Positions 35,283 to 42,534 of a stretch of DNA of 64,000 nucleotides are shown piece after piece (within the stretch, counting starts at the first letter, position 1; each line of letters starts with the position of its first letter). Below the pieces are notes generated by a model. It saw nothing but the letters and a program-made list of their open reading frames with translations. It had not been told where the DNA came from and did not search any database. This DNA is from Halonotius pteroides (GTDB taxonomy: Archaea > Halobacteriota > Halobacteria > Halobacteriales > Haloferacaceae). The stretch spans positions 38,946-102,945 of the forward strand of contig NZ_QMDW01000011.1 of the NCBI RefSeq assembly GCF_003605635.1, read 5' to 3'. Both the position numbers and the translations under genes were made by a program.

Positions 35283-38261
35283 ATGACACAATCAACATCA
35301 TATCGTGAACAGGGGCGTGCCGTGTTCCTGTCAGCGATTATGGTTCTGTCCATGGTCGCGGCGTCTGCAGCATTTGCAGGCGCGGCGGCTGCACAGGAAG
35401 CGAGCATATCAACAAGTACAGACGCCAACTTAGACAATGTCTCACCTGGTGACACATTCGACATTGATGTCACCGTTGAGAACACAGGCAGTAGCGATGC
35501 GACCGTCGTTGATGTCCGTGTTCAGGATGAGCCCAGCGGGGTAACTGCAGAAGATGCAGGACTCGGTCTCGACGCCCCTGCACCAGGCGAATCAGCGACA
35601 AAGACTGTCTCTGTGACGGTCGGCGATGATGTCGCATCAGGTGACTACTCAGTTGACATCTTTGCCGACCTCGGCAACGAGGCAACCTCAACCACACCGG
35701 TTGAGTTCACCGTGAGTGATTCTGACACTGGCGACGGTGACACTGGCGACGGTGACACCGGCGACAGCAGCTCAGTCACTCCGGCCATCCCGGATGGCGA
35801 ATACGATGACGACATCGCCGATGTCGAAGCCACCCCGGCTGATCTCGACGGTACGGCCTACTACCAAGGCCAAGAGCTCGATGTGACGCTTACTGGTGAG
35901 GCTGGCTCCTCGGTGCAGCTCCGTAACGTCCAGTCCTTCGGAGCAGAGGACGGTAACACGCAGCTGTCACAACAGCTTACCGTCAATGACAATGATGTTG
36001 TCAACATCGATACGGAAGACCTGTCGAGCGGTGACTACTTCCTGACCGGTGTCCCTAGCCTCCCGAGCACGCAAGATATTCTCGCACGCAACGATGATAC
36101 GTTCAGCGTCAACGAGCAGAGTCTCACCGCCGAGTTCGATGTTGATGATCGAACCAACGACGGTGTCAACTCCATCGACACTGACTTCGAGTTCGACTCC
36201 AACCGTGGTTCCTACCCGATCACGATCCACGCACAGGGCGACCTCGATACGGAAGACCTGACCAACATCTTCGTTGCACCGAACGACAACGTTGATCTCG
36301 CGTACACGCGCGAGGATGACGACGGTGAAACCGACTTCGACGAGATCGGTATTGTTCGAGATAACAGTGGTGTGACCGAACAAGCCGACCTCGCTGATGC
36401 TGGTATCACTGACGACGACACCTACAACGCTGACTTCGACGGTATCGACGCCGAGTCATACGAGTTCACCTTCACCGGTACTGACTCGACGGCAGTCGCA
36501 ACCGACTCGATTGAGGTCACTGAGGCTAACGAGGCCGTTGACTTCGTTGGTGGCGTCGATCAGTCCGCAGCCGGTGACATCGCCGAATTCAATTTCACAA
36601 TTGAGGATACCGACGACACGTACCTCCAGTTCGGTGATGAGGAGTCCGACTTCGTCGACGTGATGTACGTCGAAGTTGACGACGAGGACGAACCCGTCAA
36701 CATCGAAATCAATACGCGACTCCTCGGTACCAGCGCAGGTGTCAATGATGTATACGATACGGACAACGTTGACACATTTGAGAGTGAGGTTCACTCAGAC
36801 AATGGTGTCGAGACTCACCCAGCAGTTGGACTTTATGATGACGATGGAACCCCGATTGGTGACAACGGGAACGACTTCACACAGTACCTCGATGAGCTAG
36901 AAATTATTGATGCTAGTGCCGGTGAGGGCCCGACCGACCAGCTTATACGTCCGCTCCAGCCGACTGATTACAGTGTCATCGCTGCTGGAACGACGAGCGT
37001 CGACGACGGGGTCTTCGATGCTGACCCTGGCGGCGAGGCCAATGATGAACTCGGTAGCAAGGTACTCGAGCTAACCCAGCCTGAGATCGGTGACATCACC
37101 GTCCACAAGGCACCTGAGGAAGACGCCGACGACGAGGATAACGTTGCTGACCTCGTTGAGAAAGCAACTCCGAGCACTGACATCGCGATTGATGATCAAA
37201 CGATCATTCAGGTTGAGGCCACCGGTATCTACGGTTCGATGGTTGCCGGCCCAGACGGTGAGGGCAACCTCAACACTGACTTCGACCGACTTGAAGACGG
37301 GATGTCGAGCAACGTGCTCTACAACATCGACGAGGAGATTGACACCCAGATCACCTTCGAGGCCGAAGCCGGTGACGCAACCGGAAACCAAGGTGCACTC
37401 GAAGTCGCTCTCCAAGGTCAGGACAACGGAGGCTCGGTAACTGACTCCGATGTCTTCGTCGTCCTCGACGAGGAGAACGGTCAGTTCTTTGTTGTTGTTG
37501 ACACGAGCTCCGACGATGCCTTCGTCAACGGTGACGCGCCGGACGAAGAGACCACCTTCGATGTGCTCATGGAGTACGACGCGGACAACGAAGATGACCG
37601 CTTCGAGTTCGCAGACAGTAAGGATCCATACAGCTTCCAGGGTAATTCATTCCAGAACTACCCGTACCTGCAGCAGGGTGAAACCATCAGCAACAGTGCA
37701 AACTTCGAACTCTCGCCGCGGTCGATCGTCTTTGACAACCTGAACAGCGATCAGGTTGTTGAGGCGGCCGCCAGCGACAGTGCGGAGATCTCCGGATCGA
37801 CGAACGTGGCACCCGGTTCAGATGCAACGCTCCGCGTCGCATCGACCAACGCCTCCTCGTCGTTCCGCATTGGCAACGATCTGAATGTCACTGAGGACGG
37901 CTCGGTGACGACTACCTTCGACCTGAGCGATCAGGAAGTCGGTGACGAGTTCGAACTCGTCTACCAGGTTGCTGGCTCCAGCACTGACACCGCCGACGGT
38001 GTCATCGTTGAGTCCGTCGACACGGGCGAGGACGAGCCTGCCGACGAGGACGAAGGAACGAACGAGACCGCTGATGACGGCGAGGATATGGACGACGGTG
38101 AGTCCGAACCTGCCGACGACGGTGAGACCAACGAGTCCACCGACGGCGGCTCCGCTGACGACGGTGGCTCCACCGACGACGGCACGCCCGGCTTCGGTGC
38201 AGTCGTCGCCCTTGTCGCCCTCATCGGTGCTGCCCTGCTGGCCGTCCGCCGTCAGAACTGA
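35283..38261 (+). CDS. csg: S-layer glycoprotein with PGF-CTERM anchor
   Basis: 992 residues. A signal peptide ends near AGAAAAQ (residue about 38), then an Ig-like N-terminal repeat, a DTGDG linker, and a large, very acidic body. N-glycosylation sequons include NFT, NAS, NVT, NET and NES. The C-terminus has an Asp/Glu/Thr-rich stalk and PGFGAVVALVALIGAALLAVRR, the PGF-CTERM signal processed by archaeosortase A to a lipid anchor. It resembles haloarchaeal cell-surface glycoproteins in length and layout. A hairpin terminator follows. Confidence 0.87.
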   Translation: MTQSTSYREQGRAVFLSAIMVLSMVAASAAFAGAAAAQEASISTSTDANLDNVSPGDTFDIDVTVENTGSSDATVVDVRVQDEPSGVTAEDAGLGLDAPAPGESATKTVSVTVGDDVASGDYSVDIFADLGNEATSTTPVEFTVSDSDTGDGDTGDGDTGDSSSVTPAIPDGEYDDDIADVEATPADLDGTAYYQGQELDVTLTGEAGSSVQLRNVQSFGAEDGNTQLSQQLTVNDNDVVNIDTEDLSSGDYFLTGVPSLPSTQDILARNDDTFSVNEQSLTAEFDVDDRTNDGVNSIDTDFEFDSNRGSYPITIHAQGDLDTEDLTNIFVAPNDNVDLAYTREDDDGETDFDEIGIVRDNSGVTEQADLADAGITDDDTYNADFDGIDAESYEFTFTGTDSTAVATDSIEVTEANEAVDFVGGVDQSAAGDIAEFNFTIEDTDDTYLQFGDEESDFVDVMYVEVDDEDEPVNIEINTRLLGTSAGVNDVYDTDNVDTFESEVHSDNGVETHPAVGLYDDDGTPIGDNGNDFTQYLDELEIIDASAGEGPTDQLIRPLQPTDYSVIAAGTTSVDDGVFDADPGGEANDELGSKVLELTQPEIGDITVHKAPEEDADDEDNVADLVEKATPSTDIAIDDQTIIQVEATGIYGSMVAGPDGEGNLNTDFDRLEDGMSSNVLYNIDEEIDTQITFEAEAGDATGNQGALEVALQGQDNGGSVTDSDVFVVLDEENGQFFVVVDTSSDDAFVNGDAPDEETTFDVLMEYDADNEDDRFEFADSKDPYSFQGNSFQNYPYLQQGETISNSANFELSPRSIVFDNLNSDQVVEAAASDSAEISGSTNVAPGSDATLRVASTNASSSFRIGNDLNVTEDGSVTTTFDLSDQEVGDEFELVYQVAGSSTDTADGVIVESVDTGEDEPADEDEGTNETADDGEDMDDGESEPADDGETNESTDGGSADDGGSTDDGTPGFGAVVALVALIGAALLAVRRQN
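35724..35768 (+). repeat. Three 15-bp tandem repeats inside the S-layer gene
   Basis: GACACTGGCGACGGT occurs twice and then a variant (GACACCGGCGACAGC), encoding DTGDG DTGDG DTGDS as a flexible linker after the first domain. Slippage here could change linker length in frame. Confidence 0.85.
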
Positions 38262-38301
38262 TCTGACGCGCTGACGCCCATCTGGGTTTCACCTCTAACT
38301 A

Positions 38302-38338
38302 CCGGCTGCACGCCGGCCCCTCATTTTCTATTCTTTTT
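38302..38338 (+). terminator. Transcription terminator of the S-layer gene
   Basis: CCGGC (38302-38306), loop TGCAC, GCCGG (38312-38316), then a T-rich run through 38338. It lies about 40 bp past the S-layer stop codon. T-tracts alone can terminate archaeal transcription; the hairpin is an addition. Confidence 0.6.
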
Positions 38339-38348
38339 CGACCACAGA

Positions 38349-38416
38349 GCTGCAGCAGGCGGTACTGACGCCATTTACAACGTTACAAGACGGATGCCAC
38401 GGGGCTTGATGGGTGC
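38349..38416 (+). mobile_element. Possible right-end relic of a TnpB element (plus orientation)
   Basis: GCTGCAGC at 38349 and CCACGGGGCTTGA at 38397-38409 are spaced about 40 bp apart, the same order and nearly the same spacing as in the minus-strand relic at 39146-39240. The complete hairpin is missing here, so this is a weak call. Confidence 0.3.
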
Positions 38417-38427
38417 GTTCTGATAGA

Positions 38428-38772
38428 TTACAGCCACTCTGTCGTCACTGATTCAACACCGGAGATTTCGGATTGCTCATAGTAGACCGACATTTCGTGG
38501 ATCACATCTGCAACCGTCGCTGGTGAGAGTGATAGATCTGGAATATACAACACGGCTTGGTAGCTGTCGCCATCAAAATCAATCACAAAGTCGTCGTCGT
38601 ATGTCACAATCAGCCGATTCTCGCTGATTGAGTACTCCGCGATCCGTCCGTCGGAGATACCCTTTCCAAGTGACTGCACGAAATCAACGTGTTCGATGTC
38701 GTGGCCGTAGTTTTCGAGTCGAAACCCGATCTCGTGTTCGACATTCTCATCGCAGAGCAGGCGGTACACCAT
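38428..38772 (-). CDS. DUF5615-type PIN-like toxin
   Basis: 114 residues. It begins MVYRLLCDENVEHEIGFRLE with the LLCDENV motif of DUF5615 proteins, followed by GHDIEHVDFV, then IAEYSISENRLIVTYDDDF with the acidic cluster TYDDDF. The family is a compact PIN-like nuclease fold. It directly follows the DUF433-type partner (stop and start adjacent), as in other DUF433/DUF5615 TA modules. Confidence 0.8.
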   Translation of the reverse strand: MVYRLLCDENVEHEIGFRLENYGHDIEHVDFVQSLGKGISDGRIAEYSISENRLIVTYDDDFVIDFDGDSYQAVLYIPDLSLSPATVADVIHEMSVYYEQSEISGVESVTTEWL

Positions 38773-39066
38773 CTACTCGGCAGTTGGCGGGTGAAGTGAT
38801 GATTTCTTGTCGGCCAACGCAGCTGCTTTGTCATGTCGGCGTTCTACCCGCATCATTATCTCTGGGTTTGCATGATAGTACGCGAGCGCCTCATACACTG
38901 ACGCGATATCGAGCGAAAATCGGTTCGCAACTGTCGCCGGACTACAACCACGTGTTTCGACCCGGTCGTGAATCTCTCGTACTGTAACACGACTGTCCGG
39001 AAGATGTGGCTCCTTGTGCAACTCCGATTCTGAACCGGAGACGATCCGATACTCAGCAGTGGCCAT
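38773..39066 (-). CDS. DUF433-type antitoxin
   Basis: 97 residues from ATG 39066. After a short strand region, HLPDSRVTVREIHDRVETRG, then TVANRFSLDIASVYEALAYYH, is the HTH pattern of DUF433 antitoxins. The C-terminal tail (RRHDKAAALADKKS) would contact the toxin. A TATA-like TATAAAG lies about 10-15 bp before the start, so either the start is slightly downstream or the leader is very short. The stop abuts the toxin start. Confidence 0.78.
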   Translation of the reverse strand: MATAEYRIVSGSESELHKEPHLPDSRVTVREIHDRVETRGCSPATVANRFSLDIASVYEALAYYHANPEIMMRVERRHDKAAALADKKSSLHPPTAE

Positions 39067-39432
39067 ATTAAACTTTATACGGGCCAATTGTTTGTACATA
39101 TCGGTTACTCAGCAACCCACGACCGATACTGTACTATGATTTGAGTCATTGGATGTCGGCTTCCTCCACGGGGTCAAGCCCCGTGGTATCCGGCTCATCT
39201 CTGTGAAAGTTACTTTTTTGACCGTTGAGCTGCAGCACACGCAGAGTTAGACTAACCATTCTGCTCATATAAATCGACTCTACAGTGCTACCCCAGCACT
39301 GCGTCCCAACTCCCGATACCGAGCGACGCAGGATCTGCCCTTCCGAAAGATATATCGGGAACACAAAGAATATATTAGTTACTCGTAGAGAGTGGATTCT
39401 CCCACCTATACCAGCACACTAGGAGTACATCT
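39067..39432. other. Intergenic region with TnpB-element relic
   Basis: Between divergent TA-type genes. The left half holds the relic at 39146-39240. The rest is AT-rich, including TATATATCG and AATATATTAG near 39350-39380 that may promote the gene at 39433. The short minus-strand frame at 39146-39364 has no recognisable protein beyond the element-like end. Confidence 0.5.
39146..39240 (-). mobile_element. Right-end relic of a TnpB element (minus orientation)
   Basis: Minus-strand CCACGGGG, loop CTTGA, CCCCGTGG (39166-39186), followed by AGGAAGCCGACA. This has the same design as the right ends of the intact elements: a GC hairpin followed by AGGA and a CA-rich end. No tnpB body is attached. 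Confidence 0.5.
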
Positions 39433-39990
39433 ATGGATGTCACACCCCCAGCTGAGTACGACGACGTAAACGCCGCGGCAGTAGCAGCGTGGACAGACGA
39501 AACAACCGCCCGAGACCGAGTCCGAGCGGTCGTCCAACGGATCGACGAGCCGACCCCAGCCGCTGAAATCGCAACGCGAGCACGAGCAAGCGAGCCAGTC
39601 GTCCGTGGTACACTCACTGATCTGGTTGATCTCGGCATCGTTGAGGCCGTCGATGCTGGACAGGGCTCACTATATAAACGTCATGACCAGATGTACATCT
39701 ATCGGCAAGTCCTCAAGCTCCAGGCGGCGTATGACGAACGGGAGCTCCTCTCAGAACTCAAAACGCTCAAAACGACAGTTCAGGAGTTCCGAGATACCTA
39801 CGGCGTTGAATCGCCAACAGAGCTTGCAGGAGTGCTCGATCCGGACGATACGGACGGCTGGGATGATCACACCACGTGGCAGACTGCCGAGAAAAACCTC
39901 TATCTCACAAAGGCTGCCCTCAGTTTTCATGACGCCACCTACTCAGCGAGGGAGTCCCGGCCTTCAGGCCGGGCGGGAATCGCGCCATGA
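39433..39990 (+). CDS. TumA-like winged-helix antitoxin paralogue, tail altered by a TnpB element
   Basis: 185 residues as it stands. A wHTH lies at about residues 20-75 (PTPAAEIATRARASEPVVRGTL), then a helical part with EFRDTYGVESPTELAG and TTWQTAEKNLYLTKAALSF, paralogous to the protein at 8311. The last 15 residues (SARESRPSGRAGIAP) are read from the left end of the downstream element. Joining across the element gives ...DATY and a TAA stop, 170 residues. The expected TumE-like partner is not found downstream. Confidence 0.68.
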   Translation: MDVTPPAEYDDVNAAAVAAWTDETTARDRVRAVVQRIDEPTPAAEIATRARASEPVVRGTLTDLVDLGIVEAVDAGQGSLYKRHDQMYIYRQVLKLQAAYDERELLSELKTLKTTVQEFRDTYGVESPTELAGVLDPDDTDGWDDHTTWQTAEKNLYLTKAALSFHDATYSARESRPSGRAGIAP

Positions 39991-40036
39991 GAACTATTTA
40001 ACCGAACTGCATTGTGCTGACCGACTCACAAACACG

Positions 40037-40044
40037 TATAAATA
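40037..40044 (+). promoter_or_regulatory. TATA box of the third tnpB gene
   Basis: TATAAATA centred about 28 bp before ATG 40069, as in leaderless haloarchaeal transcripts. It supports independent expression of tnpB from inside the element. Confidence 0.65.
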
Positions 40045-40068
40045 CGTAGTACCACATGTAATATGTAG

Positions 40069-41301
40069 ATGGAGATTAATCGTACCGCTGTCGTCAAACT
40101 CTCTGTTCCCGACGACCGACGGGGCGACCTGAAGCAAACAATGGACACCTTCAGGGATGCCGCCCAGCGGTTCGTCAATCGCGGCTGGGAGGGCAACGAC
40201 GACGGGTACGTAATCACATCTCGATCTCGCGTTCAATCTCTTGTCTACGACGATATTCGGGACGATACTGGCTTACACTCTGACCTCTGCGTCGGAGCCG
40301 CGAACCATGCCTCCGCAGCACTGCGTGGTGCTGTTGAGCAAATAAAGGACGGCGAGAATGACGACCCAGTTTCCAAGCCAGTGTTCACCTCTAACACGAC
40401 CGTCTACAATACCAACGCCATCAGCTACTTTAACGGGTATTGTACGCTTGCCGCCTACGGTAGCGGTCGTGTGAAAGCCGAATGCGTCTATCCCGACGAC
40501 TCCATCCAAGCCGACTACATGGAGTCAGATGAATGGGAGAAACAAGGGGCGAAACTCCGTTACGATACACAAACAGATATCTATTATCTTCACGTTTCAG
40601 TTGTCAAAGAACGCGAAGAGGTATCGTCAGAAGCCGGGGGCCAAACAGTCCTTGGTGTTGATAGAAACGTGGACGGGTATCTCGCTGTGACTAGCTCCGG
40701 TGCGTTCATCGGAAACGCCGACCTATTCAATCACAAACGCGGTGAATACGAACGGCGGCGTGGCAACCTCCAACAGCAAGGCACGCGGTCGGCACACCTC
40801 ACAATTCAATCAATTGGCGACCGGTTCGCTAACTGGAGTGAGGATTATTTGCATCAAGTGTCGAAACGGGTAGTATCCGAAGCCGTCGCCAACGACTGCG
40901 ATACCATCGTGCTGGAGGATTTAGAACAGATCCGCGACCGTATCTCAAACGCTAGTAAATTTCAACAGTGGGCGTTTCGGGAGTTAGGCCGACAAATCAC
41001 CTACAAGGGCAAAGCCGAAGGGATCACCGTCGAAGTGGTGAACCCGGCTTACACCAGTCAACAGTGTAGCCATTCCGAGTGTGGCTTTACACACAAGCAA
41101 AACCGGGATGGCGACGTGTTCAAATGCCAGAAATGCAGCAAGGAGCTACACAGCGACTACAATGCAGCACGGAATATAGCGATGAAGTATCTCCAAGATC
41201 GGCGTAAGTCTGATCTTGGAGGAGCGACCAATCACCTCGCTCTAAAGTCAGGGACACTGAACGGGAGCGGCGATTTAACGCCCACCGCTTCACGCGGGTA
41301 G
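40069..41301 (+). CDS. tnpB: TnpB RNA-guided nuclease (OrfB of IS200/IS605)
   Basis: 410 residues. RuvC-I Asp is in LGVDRNVDGYLAV, Glu in IVLEDLEQIRDRI and RuvC-III Asp in HSDYNAARNIAMKY. The zinc finger is CSHSEC...CQKC, with four residues instead of two between the first Cys pair. It belongs to the same broad branch as the protein at 13744-15000 and differs from the pair at 24462 and 42726. The catalytic triad looks intact. An upstream TATAAATA gives a leaderless start at 40069. Confidence 0.87.
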   Translation: MEINRTAVVKLSVPDDRRGDLKQTMDTFRDAAQRFVNRGWEGNDDGYVITSRSRVQSLVYDDIRDDTGLHSDLCVGAANHASAALRGAVEQIKDGENDDPVSKPVFTSNTTVYNTNAISYFNGYCTLAAYGSGRVKAECVYPDDSIQADYMESDEWEKQGAKLRYDTQTDIYYLHVSVVKEREEVSSEAGGQTVLGVDRNVDGYLAVTSSGAFIGNADLFNHKRGEYERRRGNLQQQGTRSAHLTIQSIGDRFANWSEDYLHQVSKRVVSEAVANDCDTIVLEDLEQIRDRISNASKFQQWAFRELGRQITYKGKAEGITVEVVNPAYTSQQCSHSECGFTHKQNRDGDVFKCQKCSKELHSDYNAARNIAMKYLQDRRKSDLGGATNHLALKSGTLNGSGDLTPTASRG

Positions 41302-41323
41302 ACCGGGAGTCCACTGACAAACC

Positions 41324-41339
41324 CCGGCGTTTACGCCGG
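41324..41339 (+). repeat. Right-end hairpin of the third TnpB element
   Basis: Perfect CCGGCG-TTTA-CGCCGG, 22 bp past the tnpB stop. In this family the hairpin forms the 3' scaffold of the guide RNA. Confidence 0.6.
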
Positions 41340-41498
41340 TGGTAGGTGATACTAATGCAACTATCCTCATCTCCTTCTCCAAGCGGTTCGAAACGGATCG
41401 TGTCAACAACCCCTGTCACACTCTGTTTTTCCGCCAACTGTCACTCTGGGTGTATCCTCCCTAATAATTAAGACCCATTAGTAAAACAACTAGTCCGT

Positions 41499-41756
41499 AT
41501 GTCGACTTCCCACACACAGATCAGCGTGAGCAGTCACGTGAAACTGGTACTCGACTGCTGTCGTCGCACGGATGAATCGTACAATGACTTCCTTGAGCGT
41601 GTGCTTATCGACACGGCGGGTGATCCCTTCGATGGGCTTGGCCGGGAGTCAGAGACCCAGTCTGATCCGGTTTCACTCCACCGCAAACGGGCGAAAATAC
41701 GACGGAACGGATGGACTCGACAGCTGCCGTCCGACAGCACGGATACCGACGACTAA
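41499..41756 (+). CDS. Orphan VapB-like antitoxin
   Basis: 85 residues. ISVSSHVKLVLDCCRRTDES and YNDFLERVLI resemble the N-terminal DNA-binding part of small haloarchaeal VapB-like antitoxins (strand, helix, then ..ESYNDFLERVL). The C-terminal half is polar with Arg and Lys residues. No toxin gene follows within 80 bp, so either the toxin is lost or this is a solitary regulator. An AT-rich TAATTAAG element lies about 35 bp upstream. Confidence 0.5.
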   Translation: MSTSHTQISVSSHVKLVLDCCRRTDESYNDFLERVLIDTAGDPFDGLGRESETQSDPVSLHRKRAKIRRNGWTRQLPSDSTDTDD

Positions 41757-41837
41757 CAGAGTTGGCAGTTCTCAACACCAACCAGTCGTTATGATATTGA
41801 CGCCGATATACTGTGATCTCTGTCGCCTGATCTGTTC

Positions 41838-42113
41838 TTAGCTCGATTCGCCGCGTTCCTCGATCGCTGCCGCCAACTCCTTGCCGGCGGGGATCAGGAT
41901 CCAAAACGCAAACGCCCCCAACAGGGCCGTCCAGAGGAACACGTCGATCAGGAAGATCGAGATCGCATCAAACACATTCCCCGGCTCCGGTGGCGGCGCG
42001 ATCAGCTGGTTGGTCATAAAGAAACTTGGCGTCTGATACCAGCCCGCCAGCGTCATCCAGAGCAGTCCAGCCCCGGTTAGAATGCCGAACCCTTTGATGA
42101 ACTCGTCGGCCAT
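41838..42113 (-). CDS. Small membrane protein of the cytochrome b operon (DUF7314-like)
   Basis: 91 residues with two hydrophobic helices (GILTGAGLLWMTLAGWY and IFLIDVFLWTALLGAFAFWIL) and a short charged tail. It is the last gene of the cytochrome b/halocyanin operon and follows the preceding small membrane gene by 3 bp. Equivalent small proteins accompany petB/petD in other haloarchaea. Function is unknown, possibly complex assembly or stability. Confidence 0.65.
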   Translation of the reverse strand: MADEFIKGFGILTGAGLLWMTLAGWYQTPSFFMTNQLIAPPPEPGNVFDAISIFLIDVFLWTALLGAFAFWILIPAGKELAAAIEERGESS

Positions 42114-42116
42114 AGT

Positions 42117-42494
42117 TTAGATTTCGTCGGAATCCTCTTGAGCGTTTCCCATTCCCGGAGCCCGAAACCGGCTGCTGAGGACGAACACGCCGGTTCCGGC
42201 CGCCATCAGGCTCAGCCCAGCGATCGCCAACACCCCACTGAACAGCTCTTGATCGACGCCGACGCCGACGACTGCTAGCCCACGCAGCAACAGCCGTCGT
42301 AGCACACTCACCTGAAGCGTCGCCGCGTCGATGAAAATAAACCCACCCAGAATACACGCGGTTGCGATCAACGTTGAAAAGACGGTGATCGTCTTATACA
42401 GCCGGATCGGAACAACGATATCCCGTCGCCCGGTTGCCGCGTCAGCTGACCCCGTTGGCGACGACTCGTCGCTGTCGGGGAATGAATCGTCCAT
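42117..42494 (-). CDS. Membrane protein of the cytochrome b operon (DUF7315-like)
   Basis: 125 residues from ATG 42494. An acidic N-terminus precedes two or three hydrophobic helices. ATAAATATA on the minus strand, about 25 bp upstream (42514-42522), supports a leaderless start. In the ancestral order petD ended only about 40 bp upstream. The TnpB element at 42535-44032 now separates the two and sits just outside the promoter. Confidence 0.68.
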   Translation of the reverse strand: MDDSFPDSDESSPTGSADAATGRRDIVVPIRLYKTITVFSTLIATACILGGFIFIDAATLQVSVLRRLLLRGLAVVGVGVDQELFSGVLAIAGLSLMAAGTGVFVLSSRFRAPGMGNAQEDSDEI

Positions 42495-42534
42495 ACAACA
42501 CAAACGACGGCGGGCTATATTTATGCGGCGTTAT

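Larger units (their letters stand above)
39943..41352 (+). mobile_element. IS1341-type TnpB element at the 3' end of the winged-helix gene
   Basis: About 1410 bp. The left end has a perfect CCCGGCCT TC AGGCCGGG hairpin (39956-39973); the right end has CCGGCG TTTA CGCCGG (41324-41339). TAC is shared by the left flank (39940-39942) and the right end (41350-41352), so boundaries may shift by up to three bases. Deleting the span joins TAC to TAA. No tnpA is present. Confidence 0.7.

Noticed and set aside
35724..35768. Short tandem repeats that might suggest a CRISPR array
   Set aside because: Units are contiguous without spacers and code for a DTGDG linker. No CRISPR-like repeat-spacer pattern occurs in the window.
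41347..41437. Minus-strand frame beginning MAEKQSVTGVVDTIRFEPLG
   Set aside because: It runs into the TnpB element within 30 codons and no family is recognised. It might be the start of a truncated gene, but support is too weak to list.
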